Assembly (NCBI GenBank): GCA_029237695.1
Contig: CM055275.1
Location: forward strand, 83,694,068-83,758,067
Direction of reading: 5' to 3'
DNA from: Conchocele bisecta
Lineage: Eukaryota > Mollusca > Bivalvia > Lucinida > Thyasiridae
Length of the DNA stretch: 64,000 nt
Shown here in pieces: positions 10,980 to 21,115 of this stretch. How positions within the stretch are numbered: the stretch's first letter is position 1; every line of letters starts with the position of its first letter. The notes beneath the pieces were generated by a model that worked only from the letters and a program-made list of their open reading frames with translations, had not been told where the DNA came from and ran no database searches. The position numbers and the translations under genes were made by a program.

Positions 10980-11199
10980 GGGGCACGCTTCACTAAACTT
11001 CATACGACTAAGAAGTTCGTACGTGCTAAGTTGAATTTTACAATAATATTTGATCGGATAGCGGTTATTGGCAAATCGTTCGTCGATGTGCCCACATTTA
11101 ATTATATATACATGTAGATATAAAACGGTAGCACTCGACATGTTCGGGAACCACGTACTTGAGAGAAGTAATCGTACGAAGTTTAGTGAAACGGGCCCC
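10980..11199. mobile_element. Palindromic MITE, family H
   Basis: Left end GCACGCTTCACTAAACTTCA and right end TCGTACGAAGTTTAGTGAAA plus CGGGCCCC are inverted repeats. A second copy lies at 62028-62231. Non-coding. Ends of this type are widespread in marine invertebrate repeats as I recall; no target duplication could be defined here. Confidence 0.7.
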
Positions 11200-11494
11200 T
11201 GATCTCTGAATAAACGCGTCAGCTCCCGTACCGCGTCGCTTGACGATACTTTGTGTTAGTGTTTTCTGTGAATGATGTCGAAAGCTGACCGTTCGACGTC
11301 ATTGATGGATTTAAGAATTACTTTTGAATGGGAAACAGTGGACCCTGTTCCACCTACAAGTGAACAGATGGTCATTATTTTAGTGTCATGTGTGTATTTT
11401 GGTGGATTTCGTTGGCTTTGGTTAATTGGCATAGTTTTGTGCGACTACTATTAATGCTCAATCATTATATACACACGACATAAATCGTCAATTA
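11200..11494. other. Non-coding, nothing assigned
   Basis: Contains TTTTCTGTGAATGATGTCGA near 11261, a remnant of the TGAGAC-family inner motif. Confidence 0.3.
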
Positions 11495-11729
11495 TCAACA
11501 CCTTTATGGAAGGTAATATCCGCCATAATTCTATGCGACTTGATGCTTGCGTGCTGATGACATTACAACTTATATTCATGTTATTTCTTTCGTCATTTGT
11601 ATGTATTATATTTGAAATCTGCTTGTTGTAATTGTATTTGTCTTTCTTACATGTCCATTCTGCTGATTGCTTTGTTCATTCGTCTTATTTACATTACAAT
11701 TATTGATAAGTCCTTATTCGTGTCCCTGT

Positions 11730-11950
11730 GTACATACATACTATACTAAGCACTATACTATACTATACTATACATACATACTAAGCACTAAGCATTTGCA
11801 AAAGAAAGTAAGAACAAAGCACTTTGAACAAGGCCGAAAACAGTCAGGACAAAGCCGCAGGAAGTAAGCATCAAGCCACAGTCCGAAAGCGGAAAGCCGC
11901 AAGCAGAAAGCCGCAAGCAGAAAGCATGAAAACACAAGCCGAATGACGCA
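11730..11950 (+). repeat. Short tandem repeats (ACTAT)n and AAGCCGCAAGCAG-type
   Basis: ACTATACTATACTATAC at 11754-11772 is followed by a loose array of AAGCMGMAAG words (GAAAGCCGCAAGCAGAAAGC). Low-complexity sequence; the minus-strand open frame across it is a by-product. Confidence 0.55.
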
Positions 11951-12117
11951 AGCAATATTGGTGATATAGTGCCTCATTATGACGCCAGATGGCACTGCTG
12001 TCAATGTTAGGAATCCTCCGACGAATAAATAATAGTACGAGATGTGATTGGCTGTTTCAGGCACACCTCCAATGCCGGTGTTGATGTAAGATTTCAAACC
12101 ACAAATTATCACAGTAT

Positions 12118-12526
12118 AGGTTAGAAGACACGAAATAGTTTTACTATATAATGTAACCGAGTCCCATCCAATAAGGCCTGTCTCTCCTACTTTCAATATT
12201 CGTATGGATGTTGTGAGACCTACTTGTACATGAACTGCAGCCGGTCTGTACTGGTCCTGCATGAATTAAACAATAGGTTCCACTTACTCCTAAGAAATAA
12301 AAATCCAACCTCGTCATGTCCCCCAATATTGTTTACATTTTTTTCTGCACACGGAAACTCTGTTTACATCACATGACCAACATGTCCCTCAAGTGAACCT
12401 GTGTAGTAATGGATCAAGATTTGCCAGCAAACTGTGTCAGTGACCTAAAAACACCCGCACGATGTTGTTCATACCGGACTACTTTTACCCTCTTGACGAT
12501 TTCGCACCATTTGTTATTCTCTAACC
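12118..12526 (+). mobile_element. TIR element, family C (AGGTTAGA ends)
   Basis: Begins AGGTTAGAAGACACGAAAT and ends CACCATTTGTTATTCTCTAA plus CCT, which are inverted ends. The interior shares long stretches with 13407-13752 (inverted) and 36027-37239, for example GGTAGTAATGGATCAAGATT-like and ATTCGTATGGATG motifs. Non-coding. Confidence 0.7.
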
Positions 12527-12917
12527 TGTTTTAACTAAATTGCATATGAATGTATGGTGTTTGGCTTACTAATGTGTTTTATACATACTGTATCCTCATA
12601 ATTAAATTACATATGTACGTAATTGAAAACAATCACATTTGTATAGTAAATTACACAATCATATGGTAACTTACACAGGTTGACTGTCAAACTGGCCTGT
12701 TACCGATGCAAACCAATAACCGTCCGGGATCAGACTAAGGTGGGCCACCACCATTGATTTTCTCTAAAAAACTAACCCGTTACCACACATTTTGCTAATC
12801 TCTTCTACTTTCATTTTTCTTATGGATGTTGTGGGACCTAATTTCCAATAACCTGCACCCATTCTGCTCTGGATCTTGACTAATTAAAATATAGATTTAA
12901 TTATTGTTGAATCTGGG
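12527..12917. other. Non-coding, nothing assigned
   Basis: AT-rich spacer between two elements. It contains a fragment TTTTTCTTATGGATGTTGTG that resembles the family C interior. Confidence 0.3.
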
Positions 12918-13397
12918 GTCCCATCTAGTAGGTACAAACTTTTCTTTATGGAACTTAAATAAGTGTATAATTGCAACTAGTCCACCACTTTTAAAAATTA
13001 CGAGTGCCAGCTACACAGATATAATTATTTAGTAATCGTTAATGTACTCATAGAGACTCGTGGTGGTATCAAGGTAGTTCCATATGCAAATGATGCAGTA
13101 TTTTTAAATTATGTATATCAAATAAATGCTGAATAAAGATTTTTATTGACATTTCATAAAGTATGATATTGCACATCAAAGCATAAATAAATGGAATAAA
13201 TAGTTGCTTCCGTTATCATTTGAAGCAAACCCGGTTATCGCCCCGGATATCAAACTAGCATTTCGCGTTTGATATAAAAAGTATAATAATGTCAATTAGT
13301 ACGTCTGGTAATGGTAAATCAATGTTCATTTTGCCAGAAAACTGTCTGATTGAAAGAATAAAGAAAAACATGTCTCCCTATATTATAACCTGGCATG
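12918..13397 (-). mobile_element. TTAA element, family A, diverged copy
   Basis: Reading in reverse, it carries the family A internal landmarks in order: TAAGTGTATAATTG, ATTACGAGTGCCAGCTACAC, GGTGGTATCA, CATATGCAAATGA, GTATGATATTGCACATCAAA and GGTTATCGCCC. Ends are degraded (CCATCTAGTAGGTACAAAC on the left). An old copy of the element best preserved at 17853-18360. Confidence 0.65.
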
Positions 13398-13406
13398 TAG
13401 CACTCT

Positions 13407-13752
13407 AGGTTAAAGGTTAGAGAAATTGAGTATGCAAACGTAGTCCGGCATAAAAAATAGTCCCGGTGTTTTAAGGGCACAGACACAGTTTGCTTGAAAA
13501 TCTTGATCCATTACTACCCAGTTGTTGGGTTTTTTTAACACCAGTTTTCAGCATATTTGAAGCATTTAAAATAAAATACTGAGCCTGTTGATCACATGAT
13601 GTAAACAGAGTTTCCGTGGCCAAATAATGTAAACAATATTGGGAGACATGACGAGGTTGGTCCCATAACATCCATACGAATAGTGAAAGTAGGAATGACT
13701 GGCTGGGATTCGGTTAAATTATATAGTAAAACTATTTGATTTCTTTTAACCT
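13407..13752 (-). mobile_element. TIR element, family C, inverted copy
   Basis: Contains the reverse complement of family C landmarks (TTGATCCATTACTACCCAGT, CAGAGTTTCCGTGGCCAAAT, ATCCATACGAATAGTGAAAG) and ends TTTTAACCT. It pairs with 12118-12526 in opposite orientation. Confidence 0.65.
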
Positions 13753-14340
13753 AAACATGACGCAACAGAAAAGGCGGCATCAATCTACATCAACACCGTT
13801 AGGGACATGGAACCAATTGAGAGAGCAACGCATTGTAGGACGGGTACCAGCATATTAAATCATTTTAGGGATAACTATTTTAAGTTTTAGCATCGCACCT
13901 GGCGTCATAATGGTTGTTCCCAAATTAGTGTTGCAATTATTGTTGTCAAGGGGCGTGGCTTAGCGAGGTGCATGGCAAAACAGCGATGCAATAATCAATA
14001 ATGGAACTCCAGATGTCACTAAGACTGAAGCATAAGACCAGTTATAATGTAATCAACACAAACGATTGAAACAATGCGAATGCATAAAGCATCAAACCAA
14101 ATGCACATGCAATTTAGACTACAACTAAGAAGATTGCAAATGTCATAACCACCAATGATGAATACAATAGCATGAAAGAAAGTTGTAATGGCACCAGTCA
14201 GCAAACATCAATCCACATATAATTGTAATAAGACGGATATAATCAAGCATCAAGCCTAATATAATTATGGCGGATATTACCTTCCATACACCTTCAACCA
14301 TTTCGTAAATGTAAATGCTTTGATTGAACCTACTATTTAA

Positions 14341-14476
14341 GTCTCCATCCGATAGGACTAGGCTATCACGAAGGTGTCTTGCCCAAGGACACGCCGAATC
14401 GGCCAGTGTCGGGATTGGAGCTCGGGACCTTTCGATCCGTAGTCCGATGCTCTACCACTGAGCTATTGCGGCTGAC
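14341..14476 (-). mobile_element. tRNA-derived SINE
   Basis: On the minus strand it starts AGCCGCAATAGCTCAGTGGT, with an excellent RNA polymerase III A box (TAGCTCAGTGG, 14455-14465) and a B-box-like element (CGAGCTCCAATCCC) about 40 nt downstream. A body with CCTTGGGCAAGACACCTTCG follows; this TTGGGCAAGACAC word is common in SINE bodies. The tRNA acceptor and anticodon stems do not close, so it is not a functional tRNA gene. Confidence 0.75.
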
Positions 14477-14856
14477 TAACTTTTCGAACTTCAAAAGAGT
14501 AAATCACGTACACGCAGTTGTTTGGTTGGCTACTGGAGACTGACGTCATTTCCCATTAGCCAACTAAATCACTGCGTGTCACGCGATTCGACATTTGTTA
14601 AAGATGGCGGTTAATGTTCGTTTCATCAGGAAGTGAACGTGTTTGATTTTAAAAAGCGAATTTAGGGTAGTGAGACGCGTTTTCAGTGCAGTTTACACTC
14701 GAAATCTTTGAGATTTATGTTAATGTACATGTATTAGCAACTGTAAAATCTATGCCGAAAACCCACCCCAAGCAGCGGTTTCGACACGCTGTAACGCGAG
14801 TAAAAAATACGACTTTGTGTGGCTTTTTCTTTCAATGATGACGAATGCGAGTTTTG
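14477..14856. other. Non-coding, nothing assigned
   Basis: No coding signal or repeat recognised between the SINE and the 21-bp array. Confidence 0.3.
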
Positions 14857-14982
14857 TACCGTGGGAACGAATTGTTATTTCGTGGGAACGAATTGTTAAA
14901 TTGACGGAACAAATTGTTAATTCGTGGGAACGAATTGTTAAATTGAGGTAAGCAATTGTTATTTCGTGGGAATGAATTAATA
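14857..14982 (+). repeat. Partial 21-bp array of a family E fold-back element
   Basis: About six units of GGGAACGAATTGTTATTTCG type in one orientation only. The opposite-orientation half and the GGAGCCCC terminus are missing, so this is the right part of a truncated element. Confidence 0.75.
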
Positions 14983-15118
14983 CAATAACATAAATATACG
15001 TCCACTGTGTACTTTTTGTATGTGCAGTATTTGATATTTAATTAATCCAGAGACATATAGATAATATAGCCTGCCTCTATTGGTTAATCCAGAGACAGAT
15101 GTACTCTGAAGATTGTGT

Positions 15119-15231
15119 CAGCTTTTGACTCAATTTATGAAAAATAATGTAAATTTTGTAAACGTATTTAATGAAATTATGCAGATGTCCGAAGGCACAA
15201 AATCCCATGGCGTTTCTCACATTATATGCCC
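15119..15231 (+). repeat. Right half of a TGAGAC-type MITE
   Basis: ATGAAAAATAATGTAAATTT through ATTATGCAGATGTCCGAAGG to CCCATGGCGTTTCTCACAT matches the right arm of the complete element at 16067-16331. It lies in the first copy of a local segmental duplication. Confidence 0.7.
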
Positions 15232-15555
15232 ATTTATGTTATGTTTGCACGAATGAAGGTTATATTAGATACAAGAGAATATAAAAAAGAAAGAAACAAT
15301 TGATCAATGCAATACACGTACAATCAGGATAATAAGTCTGCATACTTTTAATAATCAGTCGTTAGTTCGATATACGAAATAATGCATTTCAGGAAACATA
15401 AATGATTACTTACTCGAGGTATACTTGGCTAGATAAGTATGCTTAGCTATGATGGTGAAATGGGCAACTGGTGTCGCTTTGCCAAGCCATGATCCTGTGG
15501 CATTAATCAGAAATTAGTCACGTTCATTAGTTTCAACTGTATACGTTGGAATAGT

Positions 15556-15960
15556 ACGGAGCCCAGCACGGGAAATGGATATTTTGTATTAATTCGTCCC
15601 ACGAAATAACAATTCGTTCCCTCAAATGACAATTCGTTCCCTCAATTTAGCAATTCGTTCCCTCGAATTAACATTTCGTTCCCACGATTCAACAATTCCT
15701 TCCCGTGTGAACAATTGAGGGAACGAATTGTTATTTCGCTGGGACGAATTAATAAAATAATGAATTCTACTTCACCTGCGAAATGACAATTTGTTCCCTC
15801 AATTGAACAATTCATTCCCACGATATAACAATCGTTCCCAAGAATTAAAAAAAAATTGTTCCCGTCGTGGGAACGAATTGTTAAATTAAGGTAACGAATT
15901 GTTATTTCGTGGGAACAAATAAATAAAAAAGAAATGAATTATACGCACTGCTGGCTCCGT
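15556..15960. mobile_element. Fold-back element, family E, 21-bp arrays
   Basis: Left end ACGGAGCCCAGCACGGG and right end CTGGCTCCGT are inverted. Inside, units of AATTCGTTCCCACGAAATAA type run left to right, then switch to the reverse complement (GGGAACGAATTGTTATTTCG). The orientation switches more than once here (15700-15780 and 15845), suggesting a doubled or rearranged element. Confidence 0.75.
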
Positions 15961-16066
15961 ACTCGGTACTTTTTGTATGTGCAGAATTTCATATTTAGTT
16001 AATATCAGATACACATTACATGCAATACAGCTAATATAGCCTGTCTCTGGTTAATCCAGAGACATA

Positions 16067-16331
16067 TGAGACACGCCATGTGATTTTGCACCTTCAGAAA
16101 TCTGCGTAATTTCATCAAATACATTTACAAATTTTACAATATTTTTCATGAAATACGTGTTATTAAATTTACCATATTTTCCGTAAATGGCCTCAAAAGC
16201 TGAGGCATGTATGTACTCTGAAACTTTTGTCAACTTTTGACTTAATTTATGAAAAATATTGTAAAATTTGTAAATGTATTTAATGAAATTACGCAGATGT
16301 CCGAAGATACAAAATCCCATGGCGTTTCTCA
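16067..16331. mobile_element. TGAGAC-type palindromic MITE with TA target duplication
   Basis: TGAGACACGCCATGTGATTT at the left and AAATCCCATGGCGTTTCTCA at the right are inverted. Homologous arms run about 85 bp each (ATCTGCGTAATTTCAT versus ATGAAATTACGCAGAT). TA flanks both ends (16065-16066 and 16332-16333), as expected for Tc1/mariner-like mobilisation. Non-coding. Confidence 0.8.
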
Positions 16332-16599
16332 TATTACAACCCTAAATCCTGTGTTAGTTATATTATATGCCCATATATGTTATGTTTGCACGAATGATGA
16401 TTATGTTAGATACAACAGAATACAGAACAGAAAGAAACAATTGATAAATGTAATACAAGGAACGAGGCAAAGCCACGAAGGCCAGGTTTTTTCCAAGCAT
16501 AGACACTTGGATGACATAATTATACCCACTTTTTGTAGACTTGATGGCAGTGGCCTGCATGTCACGCCTTGGGGCTAGGAATGGACACTACACAAATAG

Positions 16600-17390
16600 A
16601 TATAGTAGATGGAAATTTGTTAACCAAAACACTTTAACAGAACACACGGACGTACGGACGGACGGACGTATGCCAAAATGCCGACGATATCGCGCTTTCC
16701 GCAAGCGTGCGCGACAATGATGATAAGCACCCATGTGAAGTGTCAAGGTAATGGGTGAAGCAGTTGCAGAGATATAGTACACGAACAAACTTTAACAAAA
16801 AATATCAATGTAATTTGACCTTGACATTGGGCACAGCCGCACGGTTGGGGGTAGAATAAAAAGTTGGATGATGTTAAACACCCATGTGAAATGTCAAGGT
16901 AATGGGCGAAGCAGTTGCAGAGATATAGTATAACGCAAAACGTTTAACCAAAACACTTTAACCAGACGTACGTTAAAAAGTTAACGTTGAAAATGGCTTA
17001 GTCAATTACGTAGAATAATAGGTGCAGGTAAAATAAATGGTCACATATTGGATAGTTGTATGTGGTGGGCACCCCTTGGTTATGAAGCTGTGAAAGTTTG
17101 GTGTTCCTATGTGGTGCAGTACCAAAGAAATGGAATTAGACATGAAAACTTAACATTGTAAACGCGAAAAGTAAACATTGAAAATGGCTAAGTCGACTGC
17201 GCGGAAAAAATGGGTCAGGTTAAAAAAAAATGTAACATGTTGGATAGTGATATGTGGTGGGCACCACTTGATTATGATGCTGTGAAAGTTTGGTGGTCGT
17301 AGGTGGTACAGTAAGAAGAAAGAAATGGACTCAAACACGAAAACTTAACATTGATTGTGGACGCCGCCAGCCCGCCCGCCCGGCTTTGGC
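16600..17390. repeat. Interspersed non-coding repeat with two internal direct copies
   Basis: AAGCACCCATGTGAAGTGTC with GGTGAAGCAGTTGCAGAGAT near 16724 is repeated near 16880 (AAACACCCATGTGAAATGTC). TGGATAGTTGTATGTGGTGG near 17050 is repeated near 17244. An ACGGACGGACGGACG run at 16653 precedes them. This block is inserted in the second copy of the 14.8-17.8 kb duplication. No coding signal. Confidence 0.55.
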
Positions 17391-17610
17391 CAATCCAACA
17401 GCCTGGATTTTTTTTCCAAAAAAATCTGGCTAAAAATCAGTATAATAATTCTACCTACATGTACTTTTAATCATCAAATACTAGTATATGCAGTCGTTAG
17501 TAATATATGACCTAATGCATTTCGGGAAAAATAAATGATTACTCCCTGTGGCATTAATTAGAAATTAGTCGCGTTCAATAGTTTCAACTGTATACGTTGG
17601 CATAGGACGT

Positions 17611-17844
17611 GCGGAGCCCCGCAGGGGACATGGCTTTTTTTTTATTAATTCGTTCCCACGAAATAACAATTCGTTCCTTCAATTTAACAATTCGTTCCCT
17701 CGAATTAACAATTCGTTCCCATGATATAACAATTCGTTCCATTATTATTTCGTGGGAACGAATTGTTAAATGAAGAGAACGAATTGTTATTTCGTGGGAA
17801 TGAATAAATAAAGAAAATCATTCTACGTCCCAGCGGGGCTCCGT
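17611..17844. mobile_element. Fold-back element, family E, short copy
   Basis: Inverted ends CGGAGCCCCGCAGGGGACAT and CCCAGCGGGGCTCCG enclose five units of AATTCGTTCCCACGAAATAA type, then two units in the opposite orientation. At 234 bp it is the shortest clear copy. Confidence 0.85.
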
Positions 17845-17852
17845 AAAATTAA

Positions 17853-18360
17853 AGGTACTTGCCCACTCAGTAGGCAAATAATGTTCTTTATATCAAAGAC
17901 ATAATCTGAGAAAATATTTTCTGCGAAATGAATATTCATTCACCATTACCCCACGTATTGATTGGCATTATTATACATTTTATATCAGACCGTAAATTTC
18001 CACACTGATATCAGGGGCGATAACCGTGTTTCCTTCGCATTTTAACGGACATTACTATTTATTCTCTGTATTTATTTTTTGATGTGCAATGTTCATACTT
18101 TATAATCTGTCGAAAATATAATTTTGTTCAGGTGATGAATTTAATTAGTATAACTAATTAAAAAATAGCATGCCTCATTTACATATGCAAATAGCCTGAT
18201 ACCACCGCGCGTCACAATTAGTAAAATAAATATTATTAAATGGCTATATCTGTATAGCGAGCACTTCGTAATTGTTAGAACTGCTGGAATATGGACACAA
18301 TTATACATTTATTTAATTCCAATAAAGAACAGTTTGTGCTTACTGAATGGGCATGTACCT
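17853..18360 (+). mobile_element. TTAA element, family A, complete copy
   Basis: A 508-bp non-coding element with inverted ends AGGTACTTGCCCACTCAGTA and ACTGAATGGGCATGTACCT, flanked by TTAA on both sides (17849-17852, 18361-18364). TTAA duplication points to piggyBac-type mobilisation, but no transposase is present. Reference copy for the family in this window. Confidence 0.85.
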
Positions 18361-18486
18361 TTAAATGCAGGACTTGTCGATACCTGTATATGTAGTTATC
18401 CTGCATCATTTTACAGGCCAATGTCAACATGGGAATTTGATACTAAAACAAAAGATGTGTGTAATATACTATACATGCATACAGAT

Positions 18487-18873
18487 TCTATGCAGTATGC
18501 AATATACAATGTACATCTAATTGCATACAGGTTTTGTGTATAAAGTTTTCAATATACGACATGTCATTGCATACGGCTTTTTGTATACAGTATACAATAT
18601 ACATCTAATTGCATACGGCTTGTGTGTATACAGTATACAATATACATCTAATTGCATACGGCTTTTGTGCATACAGTATACAATGTACATGTAATTGCAT
18701 ACGGCTTTTGTGTATACAGTATACAATATACATTTAATTGCATACGGCTTTTGTGTATACAGTATACAATATACATATAATTGCATACGGCTTTTGTGTA
18801 TACAGTATACAATATACATCTAATTGCATACGGCTTTTGTGTATACATTATACAATGTACATGCAATTGCAAC
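18487..18873 (+). repeat. Minisatellite, 43-bp unit, about 8-9 copies
   Basis: The unit contains TTGCATACGGCTTTTGTG followed by TATACAGTATACAATATACA and TCTAA. The central GTATACAGTATAC is itself a near palindrome. Inner units are nearly identical; the first two (18487-18570) are diverged. Open frames on the minus strand are produced by the periodicity. Confidence 0.9.
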
Positions 18874-19199
18874 AAGTAGATGTCTAAGTTGTGCTTTCAC
18901 ATTGTATGAAATATAATAATACACTAGTTAACGTGCAATAACTATGTTTACAAACAGACCAGTATGCAGGAATTAATTTAGAAGTGTGCGTTATCGACGG
19001 CACGAAGGGCCAAACGATTTGTTTTTGCACATACACGGACATATCTCCACGGACAGATTAACCCTTTTATTATATACCGACCCATGAAATACATAGTTAT
19101 ACGATATAAATAAAAGTCATATGTTCTCATCGATGAAACTCTGTTTACATCACATTACCAACACCCCACATATACCTCAAGGGAAACTGGGTAGTAATG

Positions 19200-20700
19200 G
19201 ATCAATATTTATTTCGTTGCGTTTTACGTAAAATTTACGAAATTAGCAATAAAGAGCGAGACAAGCAGTTTCGGGGAAAAACAGTTTTTTTCCTTAAGGG
19301 AAAAGTCTGATTTTTCAATGTGTCATATTTCACCTCTAACCAGTATTGTTTGACAGAAGAACTGGTCCCAAGATAACATGCGGCAGTTTTAGTTTACTGC
19401 ACTCAAATATGCAGGGTTCAGCAGGGCTAGAGGAAAGCATGGTATTTTGCAGTCGATACACCGAAAGGAAACTTCGTGTTTCTCCATTTTGGCCGTGGGC
19501 GATAACCTCGCCCCATTTCGACAGCAAATTTCATTTTGCACATTTTCCTTTGGTTGCGTCCTACGTAATATAGATGAAATATGTTCGCGTTTCGGTATTT
19601 TGGGGGTGGGCGATATCCGCGCCCCATTTCGACGGCAGCTTAAATTTCGTACATTTTTGTTTGGTTGCGTTTTACGTAAAATTTATGAAATTAGCAATAT
19701 AGAGCGAGACAAAAGCAGTTTCGGGGAAAAAAACATTTTTCCTTACGATAAAAAGTCTGATTTTTCAAGGAGTCATATTTAGCCAAAAATAGGTGGGTAG
19801 GGTAACTTTGTAAAAAATTAATTGAACACATCTGATGCGGTTACTGCATTTTTATTGTGGCGCGCGATTTGTACTTCTTTTGCGAGTATTTTTCAATATT
19901 TGTCTCAAGAGCCTCCTTCACTGATTGTGAGAGGCAGTGGCTTGTATAAGTCACCCACCGCGCTCAGAAAAGCAGTCAATTTTGGTTATTCTCAACCATC
20001 CCGTGATGCCTTAAAGGAAAAGTCTTATTTATCAAGGTTTCATATTTCACCTCTAACCAGTATTGTTTGACAGAATAACATGTCCCAAGATAACATCCAG
20101 CAGTTTTAGTTTACTGCACTCAAATATGCAGGGTTCGGCAGGGCTAGAGGAAAGCATGGTATTTTTCAGTTGATACACCGAAAGGAAACTTCGCGTTTCG
20201 CCATTTTGGGGGTGAACGATATCCTCGCCCCATTTCGACAGCAGCTTTCATTTCGTACATTTTTCTTTGGTTGCGTTTTACATAAAATTTACGAAATTAG
20301 CAATAAAGAGCGAGACAAGCAGTTTCGGGGAAAATCAGTTTTTTTCCTTAAGGGAAAAGTCTGATTTTTCAAGGTGTCATATTTCACCTCTAACCAGTAT
20401 TGTTTGACAGAAGAACTGGTCCCAAGATAACATGCGGCAGTTTTAGTTTACTGCGCTCAAATATGCAGGGTTCAGCAGGGCTAGAGGAAAGCATGGTATT
20501 TTGCAGTCGATACACCGAAAGGAAACTTCACGTTTCGCCATTTTGGGGGTGGGCGATATCCTCGGCCCATTTCGACAGCAGCTTTTATTTCATACATTTT
20601 TCTTTGGTTGCGTTAGGACGTAAAATTGATAAAATTAGCAATATAGAGCGAGACAAGCAGTTCAGGGAAAAATATTTTTCCTTAAGGTCTCACGGGATAG
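19200..20700 (+). repeat. Direct repeats of about 336 bp, at least three copies
   Basis: The block with AATTAGCAATAAAGAGCGAG, CACCTCTAACCAGTATTGTT, ATGCAGGGTTCAGCAGGGCT and TACACCGAAAGGAAACTTC occurs at about 19236-19560, 20040-20300 and 20290-20640, with a partial copy at 19570-19780. The two right copies are head-to-tail (~336 bp); the left one is separated by ~1050 bp. No coding function recognised. Confidence 0.8.
19827..20012 (+). repeat. Direct repeat, partner at 20940-21115
   Basis: GCGCGCGATTTGTACTTC, AAGAGCCTCCTTCACTGATT and CAGAAAAGCAGTCAATTT recur in the same order at 20970-21092 with about 85-90 percent identity by eye. With 19200-20700 this indicates a larger duplicated unit of about 1.1 kb. 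Confidence 0.7.
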
Positions 20701-21115
20701 TGGGCGGCTATATTTAAAAAGGGGGTGGGCGATTTTCTATATACTTCCCTACCGACCCTGCAAGCTACACCAGTGTGTCTATAAAAATAATAGGTTTATT
20801 GATATTTCTTGACTTTTGGTGGCTTGACTAGTTGTATTTTTTAGAGTCTTTCACATTTCTCATGATTCTACGAAACTTAATGTTAGCTCCGGTTGATTTT
20901 GACATCTTGTAAAATAGCTCATGCTATGCTGTCTCGCCGTTATGATCCGGTTACTACATTTTTATTGTAGCGCGCGATTTGTACTTCATTTGCGAGTATT
21001 TTTCAATATTTATCGCAAGAGCTTCCTTAACTGATTGTGAGAGGCCGTGATTGTTATATGTCGCCCGTCGACCCCAGAAAAGCAGTCAATTTGGCTATTT
21101 TCATCGTGATGCCAT

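Larger units (their letters stand above)
11495..14300. repeat. Larger inverted repeat enclosing several MITEs
   Basis: GGAAGGTAATATCCGCCATA at about 11508 is mirrored by TATGGCGGATATTACCTTCC at about 14268. Outward-to-inward similarity continues (CTTGATGCTTG versus CAAGCATCAAG; CATTACAACTT versus AAGTTGTAATG). The arms are about 100-200 bp. The interior holds three MITE copies and nothing clearly coding, so this is probably an older fold-back element opened by later insertions. Confidence 0.55.

Noticed and set aside
11768..12262. A 164-residue minus-strand open frame with hydrophobic segments
   Set aside because: It runs across a low-complexity AAGCMG array and into a family C element; composition follows the repeats and there is no homologous domain.
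14401..14476. Functional tRNA gene on the minus strand
   Set aside because: A and B boxes are present but acceptor and anticodon stems do not pair and the sequence continues into a SINE body.
18487..18873. CRISPR-like array
   Set aside because: Units are directly tandem at 43 bp with no unique spacers, and the surrounding genome is eukaryotic; it is a minisatellite.
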